Shown piece by piece: positions 24,613 to 31,870 of a stretch of DNA of 36,689 nucleotides (positions within the stretch are counted from its first letter, which is position 1; every line of letters starts with the position of its first letter). A model generated the notes under the pieces. It was not told where the DNA came from. It was given only the letters and a program-made list of their open reading frames with translations, and did not search any database. This stretch comes from an uncultured Bacilli bacterium (GTDB lineage: Bacteria; Bacillota_I; Bacilli_A; RFN20; CAG-826): positions 1 through 36,689 of the forward strand of contig CANQQL010000012.1 in NCBI GenBank assembly GCA_947625975.1, written 5' to 3'. The translations under genes were made by a program, and so were the position numbers.

Positions 24613-24647
24613 ATAAAACGCCTTTAGAGCTCATCTAAGGCGTTTTT
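24613..24647. terminator. Bidirectional terminator between deoB and the Crp-type gene
   Basis: AAAACGCCTTTAGA pairs with TCTAAGGCGTTTT, with one bulged T, and T runs are present on both strands. The convergent regulator gene ends inside the hairpin: its stop codon is at 24624-24626, so its last codons form part of the stem. Confidence 0.88.
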
Positions 24648-25250
24648 ATTTATTTTAAGGCATTTATTCTTAACTTCAATTTTTTTCTCCTTACAGAGAG
24701 AACTAAGAGCCCGAGAGACTGTTTCGCGCGGAAGAGACAATTCCTTAGCTAAGCTCGTAATAGATTTAATGATATAAGTACCTTGATTATCTTTACATTT
24801 CATATCAATAAAGAGAAGAAGTCGTTTTTTAACATTTTGAATAGACATGATACGTAAACGTTTTGACATTTCTAAAGATTTGTTTGCTATTATGTTTAAG
24901 TAAATAAGTAAAAACGCACGATTATTTAAGAGTAAGGAAAGAAGATCATTTTCATAAATACGATATATTGAAATATTGCTAACTGCTAAAACATCTCCTA
25001 AATATTGTTTTTGCGTAGCGAAAATTAAATTATTTCCGTATATGTGTGGCCCTTTCAAATAATTAAATACTTGCTCTTTACCATCTACATCGAGATTTGA
25101 CATAATAATTTCTCCTTTTACAATAATATCAATAGAAGTACAAGTATCGCCTGCAAAATGAATTATTTCATCTTTATAAAACTCGAGGTATCTTACTTTT
25201 CTACGCTCATCATCCGTTAAAACACTTATTAGATCTAATATTTTAGCCAT
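24624..25250 (-). CDS. Crp/Fnr family transcription regulator
   Basis: This 208-aa regulator has a cyclic-nucleotide-type beta-barrel sensor domain (about 12-100), a long dimerisation helix (about 105-135) and a C-terminal HTH_Crp domain. Its recognition helix SLPRETVSRALSSL contains Arg175, Glu176 and Arg180, the pattern by which E. coli Crp reads GTGA. A perfect TGTGA-N6-TCACA site lies 14 bp upstream of its own ATG. It lacks an FNR-type N-terminal Cys cluster, so the ligand is unknown. It diverges from an ABC substrate-binding protein gene, which it probably controls along with itself. The ribosome site is AAAGGAG. Confidence 0.93.
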   Translation of the reverse strand: MAKILDLISVLTDDERRKVRYLEFYKDEIIHFAGDTCTSIDIIVKGEIIMSNLDVDGKEQVFNYLKGPHIYGNNLIFATQKQYLGDVLAVSNISIYRIYENDLLSLLLNNRAFLLIYLNIIANKSLEMSKRLRIMSIQNVKKRLLLFIDMKCKDNQGTYIIKSITSLAKELSLPRETVSRALSSLCKEKKIEVKNKCLKINKNALDEL

Positions 25251-25263
25251 TTTATCTCCTTTT

Positions 25264-25279
25264 TGTGATAATTATCACA
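25264..25279. promoter_or_regulatory. Crp-type operator in the divergent promoter region
   Basis: TGTGATAATTATCACA is a perfect 16-bp palindrome matching TGTGA-N6-TCACA. It lies directly before the ribosome site of the leftward regulator gene. On the rightward side, TATAAT (25301-25306) has no -35 hexamer. A start near 25313 would place the operator centre at about -41.5, the class II activator position. However, that start falls inside the AAGGAG ribosome site, so a -10 at TATTCT (25291-25296) and a repressor role are also possible. Confidence 0.88.
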
Positions 25280-25324
25280 TTTATTTTATTTATTCTAGCA
25301 TATAATAACCAAGGAGATGAAGTT

Positions 25325-26230
25325 ATGAAAAAGAAAATTTTTAGTTTGATTGCGTTAAGCGCTCTTCTTACCGCATGTGGAAATGTTGAACAAATTAAAG
25401 AGCCAAAAGTAGTAATGCCAAGTGGTGCTCCACTAATTGCCTTATCTAATTATTTAATCAATCATACAGGTAATTATCAAATTGCTAACGGGGGAGCACA
25501 AGAGCTTATTGCTGAATTTTCCGCTGAAGAAGCAAATATTATAGCCGCTCCAATTAACTTAGGTGCAATACGCTATAATGCCAAACCTATTTATGGTTTA
25601 TATAAAACTTTAGTGTGGGATAATCTTTATATCTTATCAAAAGAAGAAATAACCTCTATAGAAGATTTAGCTGGTAAAAAGATTACATCATTTGGTTTAG
25701 GCTCAACACCGCAAATAGTTTTAGAAACTATTTTGAATTCAAAATCTGTAACTTGCGATGTCGAATATCTGAATACTGTTGTAAATGCCAATACGGCCTT
25801 TACAAGTGGTGCGAGCGACATTGTTATATCCGCACAACCACAGATTTCCGGACTTGATACCTCAACAGCCCATGTCATTGATTTAAATCCTTTTTGGAAA
25901 GAAGCAACTGGTTTAGATTCTTATCCACAATCCGGCCTATTTGTTAAGATTAGCGAGTTAGATGCTTTACAAGATGCTCTAAAAGAGATTGATGACGCAT
26001 ATAATCAAATATCTACTAATATAACTAAGACAGCCGAAAATGCCGAAACGATATCTGGCGGATCGTTTAAGAAGTCAATTCTTGAAAAGGCTCTTGATAA
26101 ATGTGGATTTAAAACTCTTGATAATGAGACGCAATTAGTAAAAGATTATTATCAAGCAATGATAAATTTAAATATGGCCGATAAAGTAGGCGGAAAGATT
26201 CCTGATGAAGGCTTTTTCCTCAATAAGTAA
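25325..26230 (+). CDS. ABC transporter substrate-binding lipoprotein
   Basis: This 301-aa lipoprotein has a signal peptide ending LTAC (Cys18). The mature part has the NMT1/SsuA/TauA-like layout: VVMPSGAPLIAL near the start, a central IEDLAGKKITSFGLGSTPQIVLETIL block and a YPQSGLFVKIS stretch in the second lobe. Family members bind small compounds such as thiamine precursors, sulfonates or nitrate; the ligand here cannot be told. The ATG at 25325 is preceded by AAGGAG. The frame extends upstream but would overlap the Crp-type operator. The permease gene overlaps its 3' end by 26 nt. Confidence 0.88.
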   Translation: MKKKIFSLIALSALLTACGNVEQIKEPKVVMPSGAPLIALSNYLINHTGNYQIANGGAQELIAEFSAEEANIIAAPINLGAIRYNAKPIYGLYKTLVWDNLYILSKEEITSIEDLAGKKITSFGLGSTPQIVLETILNSKSVTCDVEYLNTVVNANTAFTSGASDIVISAQPQISGLDTSTAHVIDLNPFWKEATGLDSYPQSGLFVKISELDALQDALKEIDDAYNQISTNITKTAENAETISGGSFKKSILEKALDKCGFKTLDNETQLVKDYYQAMINLNMADKVGGKIPDEGFFLNK

Positions 26231-26969
26231 TAGACTTGCTACATTATTTTCAATTGGTTTGATATTTTTGTTAATTTTTATAGTATCAAATAGTAAAAAT
26301 GATTTACAAATTTATCCAAGTATCGAAACAATTGCAATTAATTTGTGGGATAATTTAACAAGTTTAAACACCATAAAAATATTTGTTTTAACTATTTTAC
26401 GCGTATTTTTGGTTATTCTTGCTTCATTATTTACCTCATTTATCATTTCTCTGTTATATTACTATAACAAGTTAACAATTGATTTCTTAAAACCATTTTT
26501 AGTGATTATGAAAGCCGCGCCTCTTGCTGCTATATCAGTTTATATATTTATTGTCGTAAGAGGAGAAGTAGGCAAACCACTGCAACCATATCTGATAACA
26601 TATTTAGTTACACTTCCCATTATTCTCGAAGGATTTATTGGTGCAATTGATAATATGGCAGAAGGCATAGTTGATGAATTAAGAATAACTAGCGGACCTA
26701 GGTTTTACAAATTCTTTAAAATTTATTTTCCACTGATGATTCCGAATGTTATTATTACCATTCTTCAGACTATTGGTTTAGGCTTTAAAGTTATGATCAT
26801 GGCAGAATATTTGTGTTATAGCAAAAATAGTGTTGGTGTTCTTATTTATAATGCTTTTAGTAATTTAAATATGGCACAATTAATAGCGATTGTGATAGAA
26901 ATTGTATTTATCGTTATTATCGGTGAATTTATAATAAAAAATATTAAAAATAAAATTCTCAAGCTATAA
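26205..26969 (+). CDS. ABC transporter permease (SsuC/TauC type)
   Basis: This 254-aa inner-membrane protein has about six hydrophobic segments and the BPD_transp_1 coupling motif region around EGIVDELRITSGPRFYKFFKIYFP, where a conserved Gly normally contacts the ATPase. It starts 26 nt inside the substrate-binding gene, with GGAAAG as a likely ribosome site, so translation is coupled. No ATP-binding subunit follows: a terminator comes immediately after, and none exists elsewhere in the window. The transporter must borrow an ATPase encoded elsewhere or be incomplete. Confidence 0.88.
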   Translation: MKAFSSISNRLATLFSIGLIFLLIFIVSNSKNDLQIYPSIETIAINLWDNLTSLNTIKIFVLTILRVFLVILASLFTSFIISLLYYYNKLTIDFLKPFLVIMKAAPLAAISVYIFIVVRGEVGKPLQPYLITYLVTLPIILEGFIGAIDNMAEGIVDELRITSGPRFYKFFKIYFPLMIPNVIITILQTIGLGFKVMIMAEYLCYSKNSVGVLIYNAFSNLNMAQLIAIVIEIVFIVIIGEFIIKNIKNKILKL

Positions 26970-27000
26970 AATTAGCGATGACAAATCGTTAATTTTTTTT
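26970..27000 (+). terminator. Terminator after the permease gene
   Basis: AATTAGCGAT (26970-26979) pairs with ATCGTTAATT (26985-26994), with one G-U pair, around a 5-nt loop. A run of T continues to 27000. Confidence 0.88.
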
Positions 27001-27048
27001 GCGTTTTTTCTATGATTTAACACTATAAGTTAAATAGGGGACAGAAAA

Positions 27049-27576
27049 ATGACAAAAATAAAATATCGATTCAAGTCAGATGAAGAAGAATATATGAGCG
27101 AAGAGGCTAAAAAGAGCTATCGCTTAATGAACAATTTAAAGCAACAATTAGAATGGGTAAAAAGGCAGCTGGAATATATTTCATATTAAGACCGTTACTC
27201 ACCAAAACTTGATTTAAAAATAGGAGAAATTTATGAATTCGATTTTGGTGTAAATGTAAATTGTGAATTTTCAAACCGGCATTATGGTGTAGTTGTAGCA
27301 AATAGTCATGAAAACAATCCATTAGTGGTTGTTTGTCCACTGAAATCAAATCGCTACGGTGCAAATCCCAATAGCGATATTAATTTAGGTTATATTGATG
27401 GAATTGTAACCGATCGAGAAACATTAGCAGTTATAAATCAAATCAGATCTTTAGATAAAATGAGACTATACTCAAATCCTATAATTAACGAGACAAAAGA
27501 GAGCAAACAAATTATTAAATTAAATAATAAACAAATTCAATTATTAAAAGAAGGAATCAGGAATATATTAATTTAA
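27049..27576 (+). pseudogene. PemK/MazF-like gene broken by an in-frame TAA
   Basis: An ATG at 27049 with an AGGGG ribosome site opens a 46-codon frame rich in charged helix (MTKIKYRFKSDEEEY...) that ends at TAA 27187-27189. The same frame then continues without interruption to 27576. The second part reads KIGEIYEFDFGVNV, NRHYGVVVANS and PLVVVCPLKSN, the strand pattern of PemK/MazF endoribonuclease toxins, then IDGIVTDRETLAVINQIRSLDKMRL, which resembles their conserved mid-part. No ATG, GTG or TTG start lies between the TAA and the PemK core; the first is a GTG at 27325 inside the fold. A nonsense change, for example CAA to TAA, fits best. Alternatives are read-through or a separate small antitoxin-like ORF with an atypical downstream start. 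Confidence 0.72.
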
Positions 27577-27582
27577 ACTATA

Positions 27583-27626
27583 TTAGTAATTATTTAGTAA
27601 TAATTTAGTATCTAATTAGTTTTAAA
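27583..27626 (+). repeat. TTAGTA 11-bp array, 4 units
   Basis: Four contiguous 11-bp units (TTAGTAATTAT, TTAGTAATAAT, TTAGTATCTAA, TTAGTTTTAAA) start 6 nt after the stop of the PemK-like frame. This is the longest of the three arrays, and no rightward gene follows it closely. Confidence 0.85.
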
Positions 27627-27651
27627 AAAATTGTGGGAAACCTTGCTTTTA

Positions 27652-27706
27652 GCCGATTCAATCGAAAAATGTTATTTTCTAAAACTACGATATAATCGGC
27701 CTTTTT
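27652..27706 (+). terminator. Long-stem terminator-like structure
   Basis: GCCGATT (27652-27658) pairs with AATCGGC (27694-27700) and is followed by CTTTTT. Inside, TCG pairs with CGA beyond a 3x3 internal loop, and AAAAT/ATTTT can form a small apical hairpin. It probably ends transcription from the PemK-like gene, although the extended loop is unusual. Confidence 0.6.
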
Positions 27707-27883
27707 CGTTCATTAAGTTTACATAATATCTATTATGCGAAGTTTAATACTTTAAAAAAATAATGAGATATAACATAAAATTTTGTCAAAATAAACATAT
27801 AGACTATCTCTTCTTACTCTGTTGCCCATCTCTTCAGTCATTCAATAAGCGCTCTATTCAAAACATATACAATGCTGTTTTTA
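27707..27883. other. Gene-free stretch
   Basis: No credible gene is seen. A 68-codon rightward frame from 27763 lacks a ribosome site and runs into the 3' end of the convergent nadD gene and its terminator. ATCTCTTC occurs twice, about 20 bp apart, near 27808 and 27828, with no evident role. Confidence 0.5.
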
Positions 27884-27920
27884 CAAAAAAAAGCAATGGA
27901 GACATTTCTCCACTGCTTTT
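27884..27920 (-). terminator. Terminator of the yqeG-nadD operon
   Basis: Read leftward, AAAAGCAGTGGAGA pairs with TCTCCATTGCTTTT, with one G-U pair, around AATG. A T run follows. It lies 17 bp past the nadD-yqeK stop. Confidence 0.93.
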
Positions 27921-27937
27921 GCCTAATCATTTATTTA

Positions 27938-29023
27938 TTAAGTCAGATATTGCATCATACAAGCTTTAGTAAGACGATTGCTAATATTGCCTCGATGATC
28001 AACTAAGTACTTTCTATTTTCAGCAAGCACTAATATAAAACCTTTATAATAGTTGTCTATCATTGCCGCAATTAAGCCACTAGACTCAAAACCTCTCGAT
28101 GGTTCTATTTTATCTGCGGCATAGACTATCATTCCCACTTTGCTCATGTTAGCATTACCTGTTGCATGAAACTCAATTGCCGATAATATATCCTTTGATT
28201 TAATTTTAAATTCTTTTCTCGCTAAATAGGCTCCAACGAATTGATGATAAGCAAATTCCGGTAAATCACAATAATCCTTATAGTGCTTAAAAAGTATTTT
28301 TTTAGTTAATTTTTTATCCACTTCTTTTCCAATGTCATGTAATAGAGCAGCTTTAAAAGTCTTAAGCGGATTTATTTTGTTGTTTTTTGCTATTATTAGG
28401 GCTAATGACGCCACTTCTACACTATGCCTGTATCTTTTATCGCTTAACAGATTATGAACCTTAGAAGCAAAATATAAATGATTATCCAAAATATATCGTA
28501 AAACATTACTATCTAAGTCAATAGATTGAAAGTTTCTGATTCTTGTTGAAGATGTATTGTATAGTTTTCCTTTAATAATGATAACATGATACTTTTGTAT
28601 ATTTGCCTCGCTAACTTCTTCTCCTTTACGATTGTATGCCACGATATGAACAATTTTAGAAAGTTCATCTATTTTATACCAATCATGTAACTTATTAACT
28701 TGATCATAGCCGACAAGCATATATAATTCGTCTTCCGGATATAACTCTTTAAAATGAAGTGCCGTGTTATATGAATAATTAATCTCATCAGAGGAATTAT
28801 ATTCAAACAAATCGTATTCAAAGTCTGAATACGACATTATGGCCATTTTTAGCATTTTTAAGCGATCAAGAGGCTGGACGTAAGGTGTTTTCCAACGTGG
28901 AGAGGAAGCAAGCTCAAAAACGACTTTATCAATCTGTAAAGCCGTTTTTACCTTTTTTGCCACCTTTATATGACCTTTATGTATTGGGTCAAAAGAACCG
29001 CCATAAATTAAAATCTTTTTCAT
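27938..29023 (-). CDS. nadD: Fused NadD adenylyltransferase and YqeK HD hydrolase
   Basis: This 361-aa protein joins two enzymes that are separate adjacent genes in Bacillus. Residues 1 to about 185 are nicotinate-mononucleotide adenylyltransferase (NAD synthesis) with GGSFDPIHKGH (8-18) and the NTSSTRIR motif (156-163). Residues about 186-361 are a YqeK-type HD domain with His200 and the His229-Asp230 pair (LLHDIGKE), a family that hydrolyses Ap4A and related dinucleotides symmetrically. The reading frame is continuous across the joint, with no start or stop signal there. Similar fusions are known in Mollicutes. It is the last gene of the yqeG-yqeH-yhbY-nadD operon, with 1 nt between yhbY and its ATG. 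Confidence 0.94.
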   Translation of the reverse strand: MKKILIYGGSFDPIHKGHIKVAKKVKTALQIDKVVFELASSPRWKTPYVQPLDRLKMLKMAIMSYSDFEYDLFEYNSSDEINYSYNTALHFKELYPEDELYMLVGYDQVNKLHDWYKIDELSKIVHIVAYNRKGEEVSEANIQKYHVIIIKGKLYNTSSTRIRNFQSIDLDSNVLRYILDNHLYFASKVHNLLSDKRYRHSVEVASLALIIAKNNKINPLKTFKAALLHDIGKEVDKKLTKKILFKHYKDYCDLPEFAYHQFVGAYLARKEFKIKSKDILSAIEFHATGNANMSKVGMIVYAADKIEPSRGFESSGLIAAMIDNYYKGFILVLAENRKYLVDHRGNISNRLTKACMMQYLT

Positions 29024-29024
29024 T

Positions 29025-29318
29025 TTATTTAACTAACTTAATTTTTGCATCTTTTTCATTTTTTCGATATAAAACAATCACATGTCCAATAAGTTGCACA
29101 ATTTCTGCGTGCAAAGCACTTGACAGGTCAAGTGCCAGTTCACGAATTGGAACTTCTTGCGTTTTTAAAACACTAATCTTTATAAGTTCACGTGCCACTA
29201 GTGCTTTATCGAGCATTTCAAGCATGCCATTTCCTATATTGCCTTTACCTATCTGGAAAAGTGCACTTTCTTGCATTGCCAAACTTTTTAATTGCTTTCT
29301 TTGTTTAGAACTCAGCAT
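29025..29318 (-). CDS. yhbY: YhbY/CRM-domain RNA-binding protein
   Basis: This 97-aa single CRM (CRS1-YhbY) domain protein associates with the large ribosomal subunit precursor in other bacteria. It has the typical opening LSSKQRKQLKSLAMQ, the glycine motif FQIGKGNIGNGMLEMLDKAL, the strand ELIKISVL and the closing VQLIGHVIVLYRKN. Only a few bases separate it from yqeH upstream and one from nadD downstream, as in the Bacillus yqeH-yqeI-nadD order (aroE is missing here). Confidence 0.93.
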   Translation of the reverse strand: MLSSKQRKQLKSLAMQESALFQIGKGNIGNGMLEMLDKALVARELIKISVLKTQEVPIRELALDLSSALHAEIVQLIGHVIVLYRKNEKDAKIKLVK

Positions 29319-29323
29319 AGTTT

Positions 29324-30439
29324 TTACCCCTGAAATTTAGCATCATAATGTGCAACAGTAACACCTTTTGGTGCATAAACCTTAAACACTTGACCATTTC
29401 CCTTATAAGAAACCCAACATAGGCCGGCAATTATAATGTCTTGCTTCGTCTCTTTGTCCTCTTTAATCGTATGAATCTCATAGCCATTAATCATTTTGCT
29501 AATCGGTTTAATTCTTCTCTTATCAATAAGATTTTTCTTAATCGCTTCAAAATTTGCAATTTTTCCTCGATGTATATCAACTTCTGGAGAAACAAAGACA
29601 GTTATTCCTGTACGTGGTCCTTCAATAAATTCAATACGTGCTAAATTACCAAAGACAAGCATGTTTCCTTTGCGCATTTGAAATGTTATCGGTTTAATTT
29701 CTTTTTTAGGAGTAATTGCTTTAATTACTTCTTTTTCAACATGAAGAATGATTGAATGCTTAGATTCTATGCCCGGTGTGTCATAAATGTTTTCATTTTC
29801 AAAAACAGGCACACATAATAATTTAGTTGTCGTGCCAGGATAGCACGAAGTGGTAATTGGTCGATTAGTGGAGTTTGTGTAATTCTTTAAAAATTTATTA
29901 ATTAAAGTCGATTTGCCCGAACTAGTTGCACCAATTACATAAATATCTTTCCCGGTAGCGTACTTCTTAAAAGAAGTAAAGATTTCATCGAAATTATAGT
30001 TTTTCTTAGCAGACACAATAATGACATCCATTACTTCCAAACCGGCTTCATAAGCTCTTTTTACAATATATTCCTTAATTTTATTATCATTAAAAGACTT
30101 ACACAAAATGTCGCGTTTATTGGCAATAAGAATTACCGTAGATCCTCGGATTGTGTCGTTAACATTTCGATCAAATGTAGCTTCAAAATTGAAAAGATCA
30201 ACAATGTAGGCAAATACTGCTTTCTTCTTTTTTGCATCATATAGAATTTTTGTTAGAGTATCTGCAGGCATAAATTCCATTTTATCTTCGTTGTAGTGTT
30301 GAAGTCTAAAGCAACGTCGGCATAAGTCTACTTTATTGCGCTTATAAACTTCTTCCGGTATATATCCAGGAGCTTTAGGATTACTAAATTGTAAGGTTTC
30401 ACCACATCCCAAACAAATTTTGTCCTTGCTTTTTGCCAT
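29324..30439 (-). CDS. yqeH: Ribosome biogenesis GTPase YqeH
   Basis: This 371-aa circularly permuted GTPase is needed for 30S subunit assembly in Bacillus. An N-terminal zinc finger has Cys9, Cys12, Cys40 and Cys43. The GTPase motifs occur in permuted order: G4 NKRD (107-110), G5 SAK (143-145), G1 GATSSGKST (170-178), G3 DTPG (220-223). A C-terminal domain follows. The ATG at 30439 is chosen because GGAAGGAG lies just upstream; a TTG 24 bases earlier would put that ribosome site inside the gene. The start lies 1 nt past the yqeG stop. Confidence 0.95.
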   Translation of the reverse strand: MAKSKDKICLGCGETLQFSNPKAPGYIPEEVYKRNKVDLCRRCFRLQHYNEDKMEFMPADTLTKILYDAKKKKAVFAYIVDLFNFEATFDRNVNDTIRGSTVILIANKRDILCKSFNDNKIKEYIVKRAYEAGLEVMDVIIVSAKKNYNFDEIFTSFKKYATGKDIYVIGATSSGKSTLINKFLKNYTNSTNRPITTSCYPGTTTKLLCVPVFENENIYDTPGIESKHSIILHVEKEVIKAITPKKEIKPITFQMRKGNMLVFGNLARIEFIEGPRTGITVFVSPEVDIHRGKIANFEAIKKNLIDKRRIKPISKMINGYEIHTIKEDKETKQDIIIAGLCWVSYKGNGQVFKVYAPKGVTVAHYDAKFQG

Positions 30440-30440
30440 A

Positions 30441-30965
30441 CTACATCTTCTCCTTCCAATCAATTAATTTTTTCTTTCGCCTAAAATAGCTTCTAATAGG
30501 GCGATCAATAAGACGATTTATGTGGGTTGTCCACTGATCTTCTTTTACAATTTTTTCTGTTAGCATCACTTTTAAATGTGCTCTATTAGCCATCACAACA
30601 TCGGTAAGTAATTGATCGCCAATAATCATAACACTTTCTTTTACAATATCATTAGAGTTCAAGAAGTTCAGTAAACGCTTTTTAAATGGCTTATGGGTAC
30701 TAAAGAGATAACGAACCCCTAAAGCACTTGCATATGGTTTTACGCGTTTTTCTTTGTTATTAGAAATCAATACCAGTTCAATGTTTGCCTCTTCTAATTT
30801 TCTTTTCAACTCAAAAACTCTTTTTGAAGGCATTTTTGCTCGATAGCTATCTAGGGTATTGTCTAAATCAGCTAAAACCGTTTTAATGTTTTCTTTTTTA
30901 AAGAAGGCAATATCGACACTAAAAATGTCTCTGGCATGGCAATATGGTAAAAATTTACTAGCCAT
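30441..30965 (-). CDS. yqeG: YqeG-family HAD phosphatase
   Basis: This 174-aa HAD superfamily IIIA protein has motif I DLDNTL (33-38; Asp33 nucleophile, Asp35, Thr37), motif II ISNNKEKRV, motif III Lys in THKPFKKRL and motif IV GDQLLTDVVMAN. In Bacillus yqeG is the gene before yqeH; the substrate is uncertain, although a phosphatidylglycerophosphate phosphatase activity is known for relatives. It is the first gene of this leftward operon, with an AAGGTGA ribosome site. A basic C-terminal tail (RRKKKLIDWKEK) is notable. Confidence 0.93.
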   Translation of the reverse strand: MASKFLPYCHARDIFSVDIAFFKKENIKTVLADLDNTLDSYRAKMPSKRVFELKRKLEEANIELVLISNNKEKRVKPYASALGVRYLFSTHKPFKKRLLNFLNSNDIVKESVMIIGDQLLTDVVMANRAHLKVMLTEKIVKEDQWTTHINRLIDRPIRSYFRRKKKLIDWKEKM

Positions 30966-31067
30966 GTAATCACCTTCTTTTTATTATTTTAGTTTATTTA
31001 GTATAAAAATAAAAGAATATTATATTTTTTATTTGTTACAACTGTTTTTAATTAAAAAATTGCATAC

Positions 31068-31074
31068 TTCGACA
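31068..31074 (-). promoter_or_regulatory. Candidate Spo0A box upstream of sigK
   Basis: TTCGACA (reverse complement TGTCGAA) lies 30 bp before the sigK ATG. It overlaps CATACTT (31063-31069), which resembles a sigma-E/K -10 element but lacks a recognisable -35. The roughly 140-bp divergent gap 30966-31104 holds no other clear signal. Confidence 0.4.
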
Positions 31075-31104
31075 AATTTCTTAATAAATTGTATAGGTGA
31101 GAAT

Positions 31105-31797
31105 ATGAACTTTCTTTTTAACTTGTTGTTTGATTTAAAATTCTTTGTTGGCTTTATTAATAATGGTGTATTTAAAAGCAAATTAAGTGATGAGGAAGAA
31201 AATTTCTGGATTGAAAGGCTGTTTAACAGAGAAACTCATGAGGAAGCAAGGGTAGTTTTAATCGAGCATAATTTAAGACTCGTCGCCCATATTACAAAAA
31301 AATATGACAATGTGGATGAGTCAAATGATGATTTAATTTCTATTGGAACAATCGGCCTAATTAAAGCAATCGACACTTATTCACCTGATAAAAAAGTAAA
31401 ATTAGCCACATATGCTGCACGCTGCATTGAAAATGAGGTGTTAATGTGTATTCGCGCAAACAGGAAATATTCCCGCGATGTTTCAATTTATGAACCAATT
31501 GGAACCGATAAAGATGGCACTGAAATAACGATGATTGAAACTTTAGGAGATGACACATACTCGATTCCTGAAGATCTCGATAAAGCACATAATATTGAAT
31601 GTTTAAAAGAATATCTAAAAGTCTTAGACGAACGAGAATTGATGATTATTACGCTCAGATATGGGTTAGAGGGTAATAAGGAACTCACACAAAGAGAAAT
31701 TGCCAAACAATATAAAATTTCAAGATCTTATGTTTCGCGAATCGAAAAGCGTGCCTTAACTAAATTACTAACTGAATTCAAATTAAGGCACAAATAA
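31105..31797 (+). CDS. sigK: Sporulation sigma factor SigK (pro-sigma-K)
   Basis: This 230-aa sigma-70 family factor directs late mother-cell transcription. The start at 31105 has AGGTGAG upstream and yields a hydrophobic N-terminal segment (2-18) and a GVFKSKLS joint, which match the pro-peptide of Bacillus pro-sigma-K. Region 2 reads IEHNLRLVAHITKKY (53-67), DDLISIGTIGLIKAI (75-89) and LATYAARCIENEVLM (100-114). Region 4 has the HTH REIAKQYKISRSYVSRIEKRA. The IEHNLRLVAHI and SRSYVSRIEKRAL wording is closer to SigK than SigE. The gene is whole, with no skin-like insertion. SpoIVB, encoded 11 kb away, would act upstream in its activation. Confidence 0.9.
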   Translation: MNFLFNLLFDLKFFVGFINNGVFKSKLSDEEENFWIERLFNRETHEEARVVLIEHNLRLVAHITKKYDNVDESNDDLISIGTIGLIKAIDTYSPDKKVKLATYAARCIENEVLMCIRANRKYSRDVSIYEPIGTDKDGTEITMIETLGDDTYSIPEDLDKAHNIECLKEYLKVLDERELMIITLRYGLEGNKELTQREIAKQYKISRSYVSRIEKRALTKLLTEFKLRHK

Positions 31798-31801
31798 ATT
31801 A

Positions 31802-31841
31802 ATAATAAAAAGTACCCTCTTCTTTCGAACTATGGGTACTT
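31802..31841 (-). terminator. Terminator between sigK and parC
   Basis: AAGTACCC (31810-31817) and GGGTACTT (31834-31841) form a perfect 8-bp stem with a 16-nt loop. The T-rich tail is on the leftward strand, so it mainly serves parE-parC; it may also stop sigK transcripts weakly. Confidence 0.78.
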
Positions 31842-31870
31842 ATTAAATAATATCAAATCCTATGCCTTCT

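Noticed and set aside
27763-27969. A 68-codon rightward frame
   Set aside because: No ribosome site; it overlaps the leftward terminator and the nadD-yqeK 3' end, and the translation resembles no protein.
30990-31004. Another TTAGTA-type array before yqeG
   Set aside because: TTAGTT and TTAGTA occur there 9 bp apart rather than 11 and are not next to a stop codon on the same strand.
31033-31104. N-terminal extension of SigK by 24 codons
   Set aside because: There is no ribosome site at 31033, while AGGTGAG precedes the ATG at 31105 and yields a normal pro-sequence.
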